Made by a program: the position numbers and the translations under genes | IMG/VR virus record: IMGVR_UViG_3300024259_000066 | Span: 1-43,690 of that record | Strand: one strand, 5' to 3' | Origin: a virus | Length of the DNA stretch: 43,690 nucleotides | Notes under the pieces: generated by a model | The model's database searches: none | Told to the model about the DNA's origin: nothing | What the model saw: the letters and a program-made list of their open reading frames with translations, nothing else | Shown here: in pieces, positions 7,456-14,960 of the stretch | Layout of the letters: each line of letters starts with the position of its first letter | How positions within the stretch are numbered: position 1 is the stretch's first letter

Positions 7456-10400
7456 TTATTCAAAACTTACGCCATTGTTTGTAATAATGAAGTCAACCGA
7501 GATGAACTCAATCGCTCGGGTGGGCTTCACTTTGATTTGACCACGAAGTTTGTTCTGGTCAATTTCCGCCTTTGTGTTATTGCTTTCATCACAAATAACC
7601 TGGAATGCTTCGATTCCCTGTCGGGCTTGAACGTATGTCAGCTCACGGATTGAATCAGCAGAGAACTTCTTTCGAGTTGTCGCATCATTCTGTTCGAATG
7701 CAAGACCTTGCGCGATAGAACGAATCCTTCGCTTTACGTCAATCAACATCCTTCTTGTGTTGATTCTGTTTAGTGCCGTTTGTGCAACCTGTAGCGTTTT
7801 CTGGCCGAAGATTACGTAGCCTGATCGTGGGAACGTTGCGATTGGGTTGATTTTAGCATCGTATAGAGAATCCCTATCCTTTGCTGACAACCTATTCTCA
7901 ACGTTTTTCACGAAGCCTAGCGCTCCACGGTTGAAGCCTGCCGGAGCAAACCAAACCTGCTGGACACGGTCGTTGAAACCTAGTGCGCCCATTGCGGCAA
8001 CAGACGGTGGAACCTGAACGACCCGGTTATTCACCTTGTCCTCGATTGTAACATCTGGGAAGTATGTCGCGACGTAGTTGTTATCAATCGCACGTGTTTC
8101 GAACTGGTCAATTGTCTTTGTGACATCAGAATTTGCTTCAGAGTCGTCGTACAATCGGTTCGAGCTCTTGTCGAATTCCACAGCATCCATAACATACAAT
8201 GCAAGACCGTATTTCTTGACCGCATCTGAAGCATGGTCGGTTACGAATGGCTCTCTCACACCAGGGATTGCCAACAGGTTGATCCTTGATGAGATTGGGT
8301 TTGTGATGATGTCCACAGCGGTTCGAATCGATGCAACATTGTTGTTGAGTCGTCCGCCGCCCGCCTGGTTAGCAGTTCCGATTAGTGCAAGACCAATTCT
8401 GTCTGCGGCTCCGGGTGTTGGTTGTGCTTTACCGCCTGTGTCAGATGACAATGCTTTGTCACGGAAGTATCCTTGGTCTTCATCAAGGATGTTCGTTCCG
8501 TCAAATCCACCGTAGAACACGTTTGTGAACTTGTGGTACTCGGTGAAGCGATTGAACAGTGCCGATGATGTTGCGATCAACGACGCCATGGTGATTCGTC
8601 CTGTCCGTGCACCGTCAGTAACGGTGTATGTGGATGGGTTCGGACGACCATTTCGTACGTATGCAGCTTGGAGCATGTGCTCTCGGGCTGTGCCGGTGAC
8701 TTGCGTCGTGACATCAGAAAGCTGTGTTGCGGCATTATATAGGGCCACTCGTGCCAAGGTGAATTTGTTATCGTTGAAGAAGTCTGCACCGGAACCGGTT
8801 ACCAAACTGTCCATCTTCGAGATACCCTGGAACTTCGTGTATGTTCTAACAAGTGGGTTGATTCCTGCACCTTCATTTGAACGAAGGACCGCATCAGTGA
8901 TACCGAGTGTCGAATCGTTGCTTGATGAAACAGGCAGCGGATCAGTTTTGACGCCCCAGTATAGTCGACCGTCAACACGTTCTGTGCTGCCAGGATCGCC
9001 TAGGAATGTTGGGCTTATACCCTGGACTGCACCCTTCGTCACTTTCACTCGGAAAGGAAGAGGAGGTACGATAGAACCGGTGGTGGCCATAACTGATGTG
9101 CCTGATGTATGGTAAACACCAAGGCGACGCCTTGTTACATCACCAATTGTTTCTCCGTTGAGACCTGTAAGTGCCGTTGAGCTATCAGTCAGCGTATCAG
9201 TCGTCTTGATGACCGGAACTCCCCGGAAACCGAATGGCAACGAAGTTTTTGGAACCTTCTCCAACTCAACCTGCTCATTCATTACGATCCGAACACGCTG
9301 CGAAACGTTCGGGTATTTTCCTGTTACAACTAGGCGGCGCTCATCTGGTGATTCCTGGTCCCAATCAAATCGAACCTTTTTGTCGCCAATGAGGCGTGCA
9401 ACGTATCGCTCAGAGTTCGGGCCAAGTGAGCAGTTCGGGTACCTTTCCAGAATTGCTGAATTGCCGTCGCTGTCCTCGAATGATCTGATTTGCACCTCGA
9501 ACAAACCGTATGGTTGTTTTTCGTTTGTGCTTGCTCGCAGACCTGCAATCGAAACCTTGAATTTTTCGTTGGCGTAAACACCATCGTCAATTGTTTCAAA
9601 ACTGAACAAGTCATACTCAGCATCACCATATGGCTGTGAGATGAAATTCGTTGTTCGTGGAGTCTGGTATCGTGTATCATATCGACCGAATAGCTGCATA
9701 AACCCGACCGGAGTTCCGGCGGATGTGCTTTTGTTCGCTGAACCTGAAACCAACGCGACAGTTGGTACAACACTTGAAATCACAGGAGCAAGTGCATGCT
9801 CGACTGCGAAATCGAGGTAAAGCAGATGCTCTTCCTCTTGGAACTTGAGTGGATCTGTGTTCAGGACCTTGCCGATGTAGTTCGCGTCGTGGGGATCGAG
9901 TGAGGCGGTCAGAATTTTGATTCCGTCATAGCCTTCATCATACGCCCAGTCTTTTCCAGACGAAGAGCTAAGAATCAGTTTGAAATATTTGTTTTGTGTC
10001 AATGGGCTGGATGGAATTGAACCGACGAGTGCCGAGTTGTACCCGGGCGCAGACTGATCAGCGTAGGTTCCTGTATTGTCTAGCGCCATCATTCTTGTGC
10101 CAGTGGCGAGCAAAACTGCGCCCCGGACGAGGTTCATAGACGATGCATTGTTGATGCTGCTATTGTCAGTAAACATCGGGTAGCCATTTGTTTCATCGTT
10201 TGCAACAGCATCATGCCGCGCGACGATGAACTGGACAAGCCCTTGACTGCCAGGCAAATCAGTATTCAACGAATCGCTGCCTGTAATTCTAAATCCTGCA
10301 TTCTTGACAATTCCTGACCCGCGGGTGTTTGAAATATCGGTCGCAGTCTCATTTGCACCGGCACCGAGTAATCTCACATATGTAAGTGCTGTCCTATTGT

Positions 10401-10623
10401 CAAGCCACTGCTTAACAGCATATGGACCAAACCGCTTTGCGTTGAGTGTTCCAAATTTTGTTTCGAAATCAGCGAAAGATCCGACAGTAACCGGAACGAA
10501 TGCCGGTCCTTTCTCAGATGTGCCGACAACACCGGCTGGCACACCCGTTGGCGCAACCTGCTGACCTGATAGGTCTATTTCCTGGTCGAAAAATCCAGGA
10601 GATCGAAATGTTTGCTCAGCCAT
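7456..10623 (-). CDS. 18: Tail sheath protein, second paralogue (gp18-like)
   Basis: This 1055-aa protein is a second complete sheath. It shares with its neighbour the N-terminal E-I-D-L-S-G, G-V-P-A-G-V-V-G-T-S, G-P-A-F-V-P-V-T and F-G-P blocks and the C-terminal F-G-Q-K-T-L-Q-V-A-Q-T-A-L-N-R-I-N-T-R-R block. The middle domains differ clearly. Both copies look intact, so neither is an evident pseudogene. The two could form a mixed sheath, or one could serve a specialised zone of the tail. A promoter-like ATACTTA at 10664-10670 precedes it and it probably starts a transcript that also covers the downstream sheath gene. Confidence 0.9.
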   Translation of the reverse strand: MAEQTFRSPGFFDQEIDLSGQQVAPTGVPAGVVGTSEKGPAFVPVTVGSFADFETKFGTLNAKRFGPYAVKQWLDNRTALTYVRLLGAGANETATDISNTRGSGIVKNAGFRITGSDSLNTDLPGSQGLVQFIVARHDAVANDETNGYPMFTDNSSINNASSMNLVRGAVLLATGTRMMALDNTGTYADQSAPGYNSALVGSIPSSPLTQNKYFKLILSSSSGKDWAYDEGYDGIKILTASLDPHDANYIGKVLNTDPLKFQEEEHLLYLDFAVEHALAPVISSVVPTVALVSGSANKSTSAGTPVGFMQLFGRYDTRYQTPRTTNFISQPYGDAEYDLFSFETIDDGVYANEKFKVSIAGLRASTNEKQPYGLFEVQIRSFEDSDGNSAILERYPNCSLGPNSERYVARLIGDKKVRFDWDQESPDERRLVVTGKYPNVSQRVRIVMNEQVELEKVPKTSLPFGFRGVPVIKTTDTLTDSSTALTGLNGETIGDVTRRRLGVYHTSGTSVMATTGSIVPPLPFRVKVTKGAVQGISPTFLGDPGSTERVDGRLYWGVKTDPLPVSSSNDSTLGITDAVLRSNEGAGINPLVRTYTKFQGISKMDSLVTGSGADFFNDNKFTLARVALYNAATQLSDVTTQVTGTAREHMLQAAYVRNGRPNPSTYTVTDGARTGRITMASLIATSSALFNRFTEYHKFTNVFYGGFDGTNILDEDQGYFRDKALSSDTGGKAQPTPGAADRIGLALIGTANQAGGGRLNNNVASIRTAVDIITNPISSRINLLAIPGVREPFVTDHASDAVKKYGLALYVMDAVEFDKSSNRLYDDSEANSDVTKTIDQFETRAIDNNYVATYFPDVTIEDKVNNRVVQVPPSVAAMGALGFNDRVQQVWFAPAGFNRGALGFVKNVENRLSAKDRDSLYDAKINPIATFPRSGYVIFGQKTLQVAQTALNRINTRRMLIDVKRRIRSIAQGLAFEQNDATTRKKFSADSIRELTYVQARQGIEAFQVICDESNNTKAEIDQNKLRGQIKVKPTRAIEFISVDFIITNNGVSFE

Positions 10624-10663
10624 GTTTTCTCCTTAGCTTCAAATGTTCAAGAAGCGTCCATTG

Positions 10664-10670
10664 TAAGTAT
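10664..10670 (-). promoter_or_regulatory. Candidate late promoter motif (ATACTTA)
   Basis: ATACTTA on the sense strand lies 40 bases before the ATG of the upstream sheath gene, in the gap after the gp15-like gene, with TAAGGAG between as ribosome-binding site. Confidence 0.5.
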
Positions 10671-10704
10671 CCTCGAGAATGCAAAAATCAAATATTTCAT
10701 GCAA

Positions 10705-11982
10705 CTAAAAAATCTCGCGATAAATAGTTTCGCCACTTCTATTTGTCCTCGTTTTGACAACATTGTACCGGCGGGTTGTTTTCCCGGTGAACGGATCAAC
10801 AAATGACTCAACAGTACGCACGTTCACATCGTTCACGGCACCGCCGATCATCGCAGATTCATCTCTGTCATGTGACTTTGCATTCAGGTTTTTCGAATTA
10901 TTGTACGTCACCGACTCTTGGCCGGCAACAGCCCCACCTGGCAATGGCGCAAACAATTGCCGCGAGTCATCCAGCACATAGTCACCGGGATCACCACTTG
11001 GTGAACCAACAACAACATCATCAACGATCTGTACGGATGTCATGTCCATTTCAAATGATATTTGAGGCTGCGACAGAATCGACCGAAGACGATTCGGGGC
11101 GCCGGGGTATGTTTCCCCTAGCAAAAAACCTGGCACTTTCATTGTGAACGACGTGCGAACAATCCGTTCGTCATCTGTGAAATCATCAAAATTGTTTGCT
11201 GGATCGAATGATGAATCCATGTAGGCGACGTATGAATATCCCTTTGCTGATTCAATTCTGAACGTCCTTTGCGCATAATTTTGTGCATTTGTCATGATTG
11301 CCATTACAATGTCATTCATCTGTATCACATATTGCGCCCAAATTGTAATATCATATGTTGCAGTGATAAAAGTAGGAGGTGGCATCTCAATCACTTCAAA
11401 AATATTGTTGTCTAGTTTCGGGGTGAGCAGGTTTCCAGATCTTACGTTGTCTGATAGCTCGTATTCGCCCCGGCGAGAAGCAACACGACCCGGGCTCGCG
11501 CCTTTTAGTGGAGCTTCTGTTCCATCGTTCATGAATGCTTCGCCGGTTGCCAAATCATCAGAGTTCTTGAGACCTGTCTTGTTTAGTAAACGCTGATACC
11601 TGGGATCTTTTTTCGATAGGCGTTTCTTAATGATATGCGGAACTGTGGTATTTGATGCCATACCCATTTCATTATCTTGCGTTACGTTTGTACGCATTAT
11701 TGAAATGATGGGCAATATCAGGGCGCCAGCTTTGTCGCGGAGGGGCTTCTTTCTGGCTATTAATGCAAACCTCTCGCCAGATGCAAACACAATCGGTATT
11801 TTTTTCGGTTCTTTTTTATATGAATATGTTAGTGGAAGATCTTTATCGAACAAATTGAACAACGCACGATCGATGTCCTCAATCGTGCTGCTTGGGAGCT
11901 CTAGGTTGATGCCTGACGTATTGTCGCCGGCTGCAGGTGGATTACCACCTCTGTTGGCTTCGAGTTGTTCGCGTGTTGACAT
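10705..11982 (-). CDS. 15: Tail completion / sheath stabiliser, gp15-like
   Basis: This 425-aa protein occupies the gp15 position (neck genes, then gp15, then sheath) and has the family pattern: an early I-D-R-A-L-F-N-L-F segment, I-P-I-V-F-A-S-G-E-R-F-A near 65, A-L-I-L-P-I-I-S-I-M near 87, and a central block with T-A-T-Y-D-I-T-I-W and later R-T-S-F-T-M-K-V-P-G-F-L-L. T4 gp15 is 272 aa and forms the hexamer at the head end of the tail. The extra length is in a Gly/Ser-rich linker and a C-terminal extension ending F-T-G-K-T-T-R-R-Y-N-V-V. It follows the gp14-like gene by two bases. Assignment rests on pattern and order. Confidence 0.7.
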   Translation of the reverse strand: MSTREQLEANRGGNPPAAGDNTSGINLELPSSTIEDIDRALFNLFDKDLPLTYSYKKEPKKIPIVFASGERFALIARKKPLRDKAGALILPIISIMRTNVTQDNEMGMASNTTVPHIIKKRLSKKDPRYQRLLNKTGLKNSDDLATGEAFMNDGTEAPLKGASPGRVASRRGEYELSDNVRSGNLLTPKLDNNIFEVIEMPPPTFITATYDITIWAQYVIQMNDIVMAIMTNAQNYAQRTFRIESAKGYSYVAYMDSSFDPANNFDDFTDDERIVRTSFTMKVPGFLLGETYPGAPNRLRSILSQPQISFEMDMTSVQIVDDVVVGSPSGDPGDYVLDDSRQLFAPLPGGAVAGQESVTYNNSKNLNAKSHDRDESAMIGGAVNDVNVRTVESFVDPFTGKTTRRYNVVKTRTNRSGETIYREIF

Positions 11983-11984
11983 AG

Positions 11985-12650
11985 TTAACTTTCGTCGTAA
12001 AATGAAGATCCTGCGTCTGTTTCATCGCCCTTCGATGAAACCTCGGCTGGTCCTGAAATTGGCGCTGTTAGAACACCTTTTTGTTGCAGCGATCGAATAT
12101 CATCTGTCGCCCCGAGTCTGTTCTCCTCGAAACCTCGTTGCTGGACAAATGTATCCTGCACTGCATCCGGATCGGTGTACTCTTCGAACGTTGGGCCGTG
12201 CGGTGTCTGTGACATCTGGCCTTTTCTTGCCTGACGACCCATCAATTTCACGCCCATGACATGTTCAATTTGCCCATAAATTGAGTTATCGTACTGGTGC
12301 TGTATTACCTCAAAGAACGTCACATCGTATGAAAAGTAATCGCCAATTTTCGTTTCAATCCCACGATCTAGTAAGTCCCTGTAATGCAGATATACCTCAA
12401 TCGTATAAAACTCTTCGATTCCGTAGCGGTTGATTCTGTTCTCATCAGGTTTGTAGTCGACTCGCGCCTCGATCTCAATTGGCGGATCGAATACTTTGCT
12501 TGGAGATTCTTCATACACATCATGGATTTTCATGATGTCAGGTCTGACAGGATAATAATAAATCTTCTGCCCTACAACATCCTTGATAAGCTCTTTGTTC
12601 ACATCGTTGATGTAATCTATTTCTCGCGGCGATAAAAATAACCTTGCCAT
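11985..12650 (-). CDS. 14: Neck protein, gp14-like
   Basis: This 221-aa protein matches the gp14 neck family: an N-terminal S-P-R-E-I-D-Y-I-N-D-V-N-K-E-L-I, Q-K-I-Y-Y-Y-P-V near 28, V-F-D-P-P-I-E-I-E-A-R-V-D-Y near 53, then I-G-D-Y-F-S-Y-D-V-T-F-F-E-V near 102, which corresponds to the G-D-L-I-Y-F-P segment of T4 gp14, and a G-R-Q-A-R-K-G-Q basic patch. In T4 gp13 and gp14 together close the head and form the collar. It lies between gp13-like and gp15-like genes with gaps of a few bases, the same order as in T4. Confidence 0.75.
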   Translation of the reverse strand: MARLFLSPREIDYINDVNKELIKDVVGQKIYYYPVRPDIMKIHDVYEESPSKVFDPPIEIEARVDYKPDENRINRYGIEEFYTIEVYLHYRDLLDRGIETKIGDYFSYDVTFFEVIQHQYDNSIYGQIEHVMGVKLMGRQARKGQMSQTPHGPTFEEYTDPDAVQDTFVQQRGFEENRLGATDDIRSLQQKGVLTAPISGPAEVSSKGDETDAGSSFYDES

Positions 12651-12654
12651 GATG

Positions 12655-13824
12655 TTATCCTATGAAAATCGCGCGCCCATTTGGAGTTGGGATGCTTCGT
12701 AATATTTTTTGTAGACTCTCGACCGCAGCAGCTTCTACTTCGACAAGTTTCTCGTATGTAGTTGACTCTAGCATTTCTCGCAATGATGTCACCAATTTCT
12801 CTTTGTCTTCTCGGCCATGCGTCAGCAATTCCTGCCCATTGAGACTAAGATCGCCGCCTGGAATTGGGACAGATGCGAACTTTGTTCGAATCCAACCGAG
12901 TAGCTCCATCGCAAGTGCCATGGCATATTGTCTGACCCACTGACGGCCGATGGAGTTGATTTTCGAGAATTGAATGTTTCCAAACGGAATGTTTGACAGG
13001 TTTGAAACGCCGTAAATTGACGGATCATTAATGTCTGGATCCGTCGGATCAGGCTCAAACATTACCCTCATCCACAACTTCTGTGGATCGTATGACGATG
13101 GCACTGGAAATATTCGAATGTTTTGGCCAACAATTTTGTACGTGTAGTTTGACCGCCTAACCCTGTTCGACAAATCAAGCATTCCGCCACGCAAGATGTC
13201 CTCAAATACAGGTAGCACGTAAAAAACTGTTTCTGGTGTGAAAGACTCGAACGAGAACTCGTTTGCAAGATAATTCGTTGCAGATGACTGGTTGAAAAAA
13301 CGATATGCAGCGTGAGGATTGAAATGAAACACTTCCATGATTTTCATTTTGCCTCCAGTTTTATTGAGGCTAGAATCGACGAGTGGGTCGCCGGCGGCAT
13401 CGTTTAGCGTTTCATAGATGTTGTAGTCTTGTTGGCCTTTCACTAATGTGATTGAGCCTGAGGCTGCATTGTATGAGCCACCCAAACCCGCCTGCATCGC
13501 ATACGGCTCTGCTTTCCTGAGAAAGAACTCTAGAGTCTCGCGTGAATATTTCTGCTCTTGGCCTTCTAGCGATCCTGTAGCGACGCCCAAGAAGTTTGCC
13601 AGTTGGCTCTTGGCTTGGTACTCATTTACAATTTTTCCGTATTCGAAGAGCGACTCTTCAAGGCACATCCAAATCATCTTTTTCGTTAACTCGACGCTAA
13701 GAACATCATCGCCGAGCTTTCGCTTGACAAACAGAACGAGACTGTCTGCTTCACTTTGAAATGCTAAGTCAGAATCAAAAATGCCATACGGTGTTGGGTT
13801 TAGTGTATTTAGAAAACTCGCCAT
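12655..13824 (-). CDS. 13: Neck protein, gp13-like
   Basis: This 389-aa protein has the diagnostic C-terminal block of gp13: R-Q-W-V-R-Q-Y-A-M-A-L-A-M-E-L-L-G-W, then P-G-G-D-L-S-L-N-G-Q-E-L-L. The N-terminal part (F-V-K-R-K-L-G-D-D-V near 32, then a helical region) fits the family as well. T4 gp13 is 309 aa. With gp14 it forms the connector that lets the tail bind the filled head. The GTGAGG ribosome-binding site is one arm of a 6-bp hairpin (13832-13855) whose loop carries the promoter-like motif. Confidence 0.8.
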   Translation of the reverse strand: MASFLNTLNPTPYGIFDSDLAFQSEADSLVLFVKRKLGDDVLSVELTKKMIWMCLEESLFEYGKIVNEYQAKSQLANFLGVATGSLEGQEQKYSRETLEFFLRKAEPYAMQAGLGGSYNAASGSITLVKGQQDYNIYETLNDAAGDPLVDSSLNKTGGKMKIMEVFHFNPHAAYRFFNQSSATNYLANEFSFESFTPETVFYVLPVFEDILRGGMLDLSNRVRRSNYTYKIVGQNIRIFPVPSSYDPQKLWMRVMFEPDPTDPDINDPSIYGVSNLSNIPFGNIQFSKINSIGRQWVRQYAMALAMELLGWIRTKFASVPIPGGDLSLNGQELLTHGREDKEKLVTSLREMLESTTYEKLVEVEAAAVESLQKILRSIPTPNGRAIFIG

Positions 13825-13831
13825 AATTCGA

Positions 13832-13855
13832 CCTCACCTATAAATATCAGTGAGG
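13832..13855 (-). promoter_or_regulatory. Hairpin over the gp13 ribosome-binding site, motif in loop
   Basis: CCTCAC and GTGAGG form a 6-bp stem around a 12-base loop. In the message the 3' arm is the ribosome-binding site of the gp13-like gene, seven bases before the ATG. The loop contains ATATTTA (13841-13847). A transcript reading through from upstream would have the site paired, while one starting inside the loop would not. This resembles the hairpin/late-promoter arrangement known from T4. Confidence 0.5.
13841..13847 (-). promoter_or_regulatory. Candidate late promoter motif (ATATTTA)
   Basis: ATATTTA on the sense strand, 16 bases before the ATG of the gp13-like gene and inside the loop of the 13832-13855 hairpin. 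It probably drives the neck and gp15 genes. Confidence 0.5.
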
Positions 13856-13867
13856 GGAGACGGCGAG

Positions 13868-14197
13868 CTAAAAAAGCTTCATTACTGCCATGGCTCCTGC
13901 CATTATAACTTGTATGACTGCGAAGGCAGTAACTGCTCTGACCATGAATATTTCGTGCTTATTTACTTTTTCGACGAGTGTCTTGAGTTGAGCTGGCGAC
14001 GCGACTTCGTCGATCTTGTCTTTCCATGCCTTGAGTTCATCGATTTTCGATTCTCTGGCCGACAGTGTCGCAAAACTCAGTTTTAGCGCTTTCATTTCCT
14101 CAGACAGCCCGTCGATTCCAGTCGCTAAAGTTTCTAATTCCTTTAGCACAAGCTTAGAATATTCGTTCCAGTTACTTTGGTCTTTTTCTTCGGCCAT
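13868..14197 (-). CDS. Coiled-coil protein with C-terminal membrane segment
   Basis: The 109-aa product from the ATG at 14197 has a long helical, heptad-like region (residues about 10-80) and one hydrophobic segment at the C-terminus (A-V-T-A-F-A-V-I-Q-V-I-M-A-G-A-M-A-V-M) followed by K-L-F. This coiled coil plus tail-anchor layout is shared by XhlA-type haemolysin or holin-associated proteins, so a lysis or membrane role is possible, but no specific motif proves it. The start follows the stop of the upstream gene by one base (TAACATG), with AGG upstream; a GTG nine bases earlier is an alternative. Confidence 0.6.
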   Translation of the reverse strand: MAEEKDQSNWNEYSKLVLKELETLATGIDGLSEEMKALKLSFATLSARESKIDELKAWKDKIDEVASPAQLKTLVEKVNKHEIFMVRAVTAFAVIQVIMAGAMAVMKLF

Positions 14198-14198
14198 G

Positions 14199-14414
14199 TT
14201 ACACAACCTGTTGTGTTGTGATCTGTTCTATTCTGTCTATTTTCTCTGTTGCTGTTTCAGCAAGCACTAAAACGTCCATGATCCTATCGTATAGCTTCGC
14301 TTTTTGCAGATATTGATTTTCAAGTTCCGTGATCGTATCAATCATTTTGCGAAGGTGAGTGAACTGTCGTGCTGCTTTGAACTCACACCTGGGTTTGACT
14401 ATTTTTTCTTGCAT
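14199..14414 (-). CDS. Small helical protein, unknown
   Basis: A 71-aa protein beginning M-Q-E-K-I-V-K-P-R-C. It is mostly helical (T-I-T-E-L-E-N-Q-Y-L-Q-K-A-K-L-Y) with no recognisable domain. I prefer the ATG at 14414 because a weak AAGAG site precedes it and because the promoter-like motif at 14451-14457 would be only six bases from the alternative ATG at 14444. It is tightly linked to the coiled-coil membrane protein downstream, so the two may act together. Confidence 0.5.
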   Translation of the reverse strand: MQEKIVKPRCEFKAARQFTHLRKMIDTITELENQYLQKAKLYDRIMDVLVLAETATEKIDRIEQITTQQVV

Positions 14415-14450
14415 TGAATTGACTCTTGTGTTTTCTTTCAGCATTAACTA

Positions 14451-14457
14451 TAAGTAT
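14451..14457 (-). promoter_or_regulatory. Candidate late promoter motif (ATACTTA)
   Basis: ATACTTA on the sense strand upstream of the two small genes 14199-14414 and 13868-14197, 36 bases before the preferred ATG. Confidence 0.4.
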
Positions 14458-14501
14458 TGAGGAATTCGTAAAATAGTCAAAACCGTATCCGGTGGTGGTA
14501 T

Positions 14502-14894
14502 CTATTTTGAGCGAGTGAGATTATGCTTTTGTGCTAGCTCATTGCATAGTTTTTCTCGTTCGTGGTATGAAAAGTATTTCACGACAGTTCGGAGGTGCTC
14601 AGCATTCTCATCGACCATTTTTATAGCGATTGGGTGTGCTTCCGCATGTGAAAGAACGAAAAACTCGTTTGCCATAATATCTTCGCAGACCTCATGAATT
14701 TTCTTGTTGCGGACTTTCGGATCTGGTGCTGCTGGGGTTACGACCTTGGGAGTCACAACTTTAGGAGCGACAACAACAGGTTTTGGTGTTTCCGCTTTTA
14801 CTACGACAGGCTTCGGAGCTGCTGGCTTCGGAGCAACTGCTTTGGGCGTTGTCTTTGTCGTTGTTGTTGATTTTGGTTTTGTATCTTTAGCCAT
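14502..14894 (-). CDS. Protein with Lys/Pro/Ala/Val-rich N-terminal tail
   Basis: This 130-aa protein has two parts. Residues 1-65 are low-complexity: K, P, A, V and T in repeats of the form P-K-P-V-V-V and P-K-V-V-T-P, similar in composition to histone-H1-like tails. Residues 66-130 are a compact helical domain (K-I-H-E-V-C-E-D-I-M-A-N-E-F, E-R-E-K-L-C-N-E-L-A-Q-K). I choose the ATG at 14894, with GGAG nine bases upstream, over the ATG at 14909, which has no ribosome-binding site. A DNA-binding or flexible-linker role for the tail is a guess from composition. A divergent gene starts 66 bases away on the plus strand. Confidence 0.55.
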   Translation of the reverse strand: MAKDTKPKSTTTTKTTPKAVAPKPAAPKPVVVKAETPKPVVVAPKVVTPKVVTPAAPDPKVRNKKIHEVCEDIMANEFFVLSHAEAHPIAIKMVDENAEHLRTVVKYFSYHEREKLCNELAQKHNLTRSK

Positions 14895-14922
14895 GTGTTT
14901 CTTCTCCATTGAAGTTCAAAAA

Positions 14923-14929
14923 TAAATAT
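14923..14929 (-). promoter_or_regulatory. Candidate late promoter motif (ATATTTA)
   Basis: ATATTTA on the minus strand, 28 bases before the preferred start of the Lys/Pro-rich protein. It is paired with an oppositely oriented copy at 14949-14955, making a divergent promoter pair. Confidence 0.45.
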
Positions 14930-14948
14930 CTTGCTGAGAGCGAAACGT

Positions 14949-14955
14949 ATATTTA
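14949..14955 (+). promoter_or_regulatory. Promoter-like motif on the plus strand, 5 bases from the ATG
   Basis: ATATTTA on the plus strand ends five bases before the ATG of the plus-strand gene at 14961, which has no ribosome-binding site. That the motif follows the gene's orientation here, opposite to the rest of the window, supports a directional promoter element. Confidence 0.45.
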
Positions 14956-14960
14956 TATGC

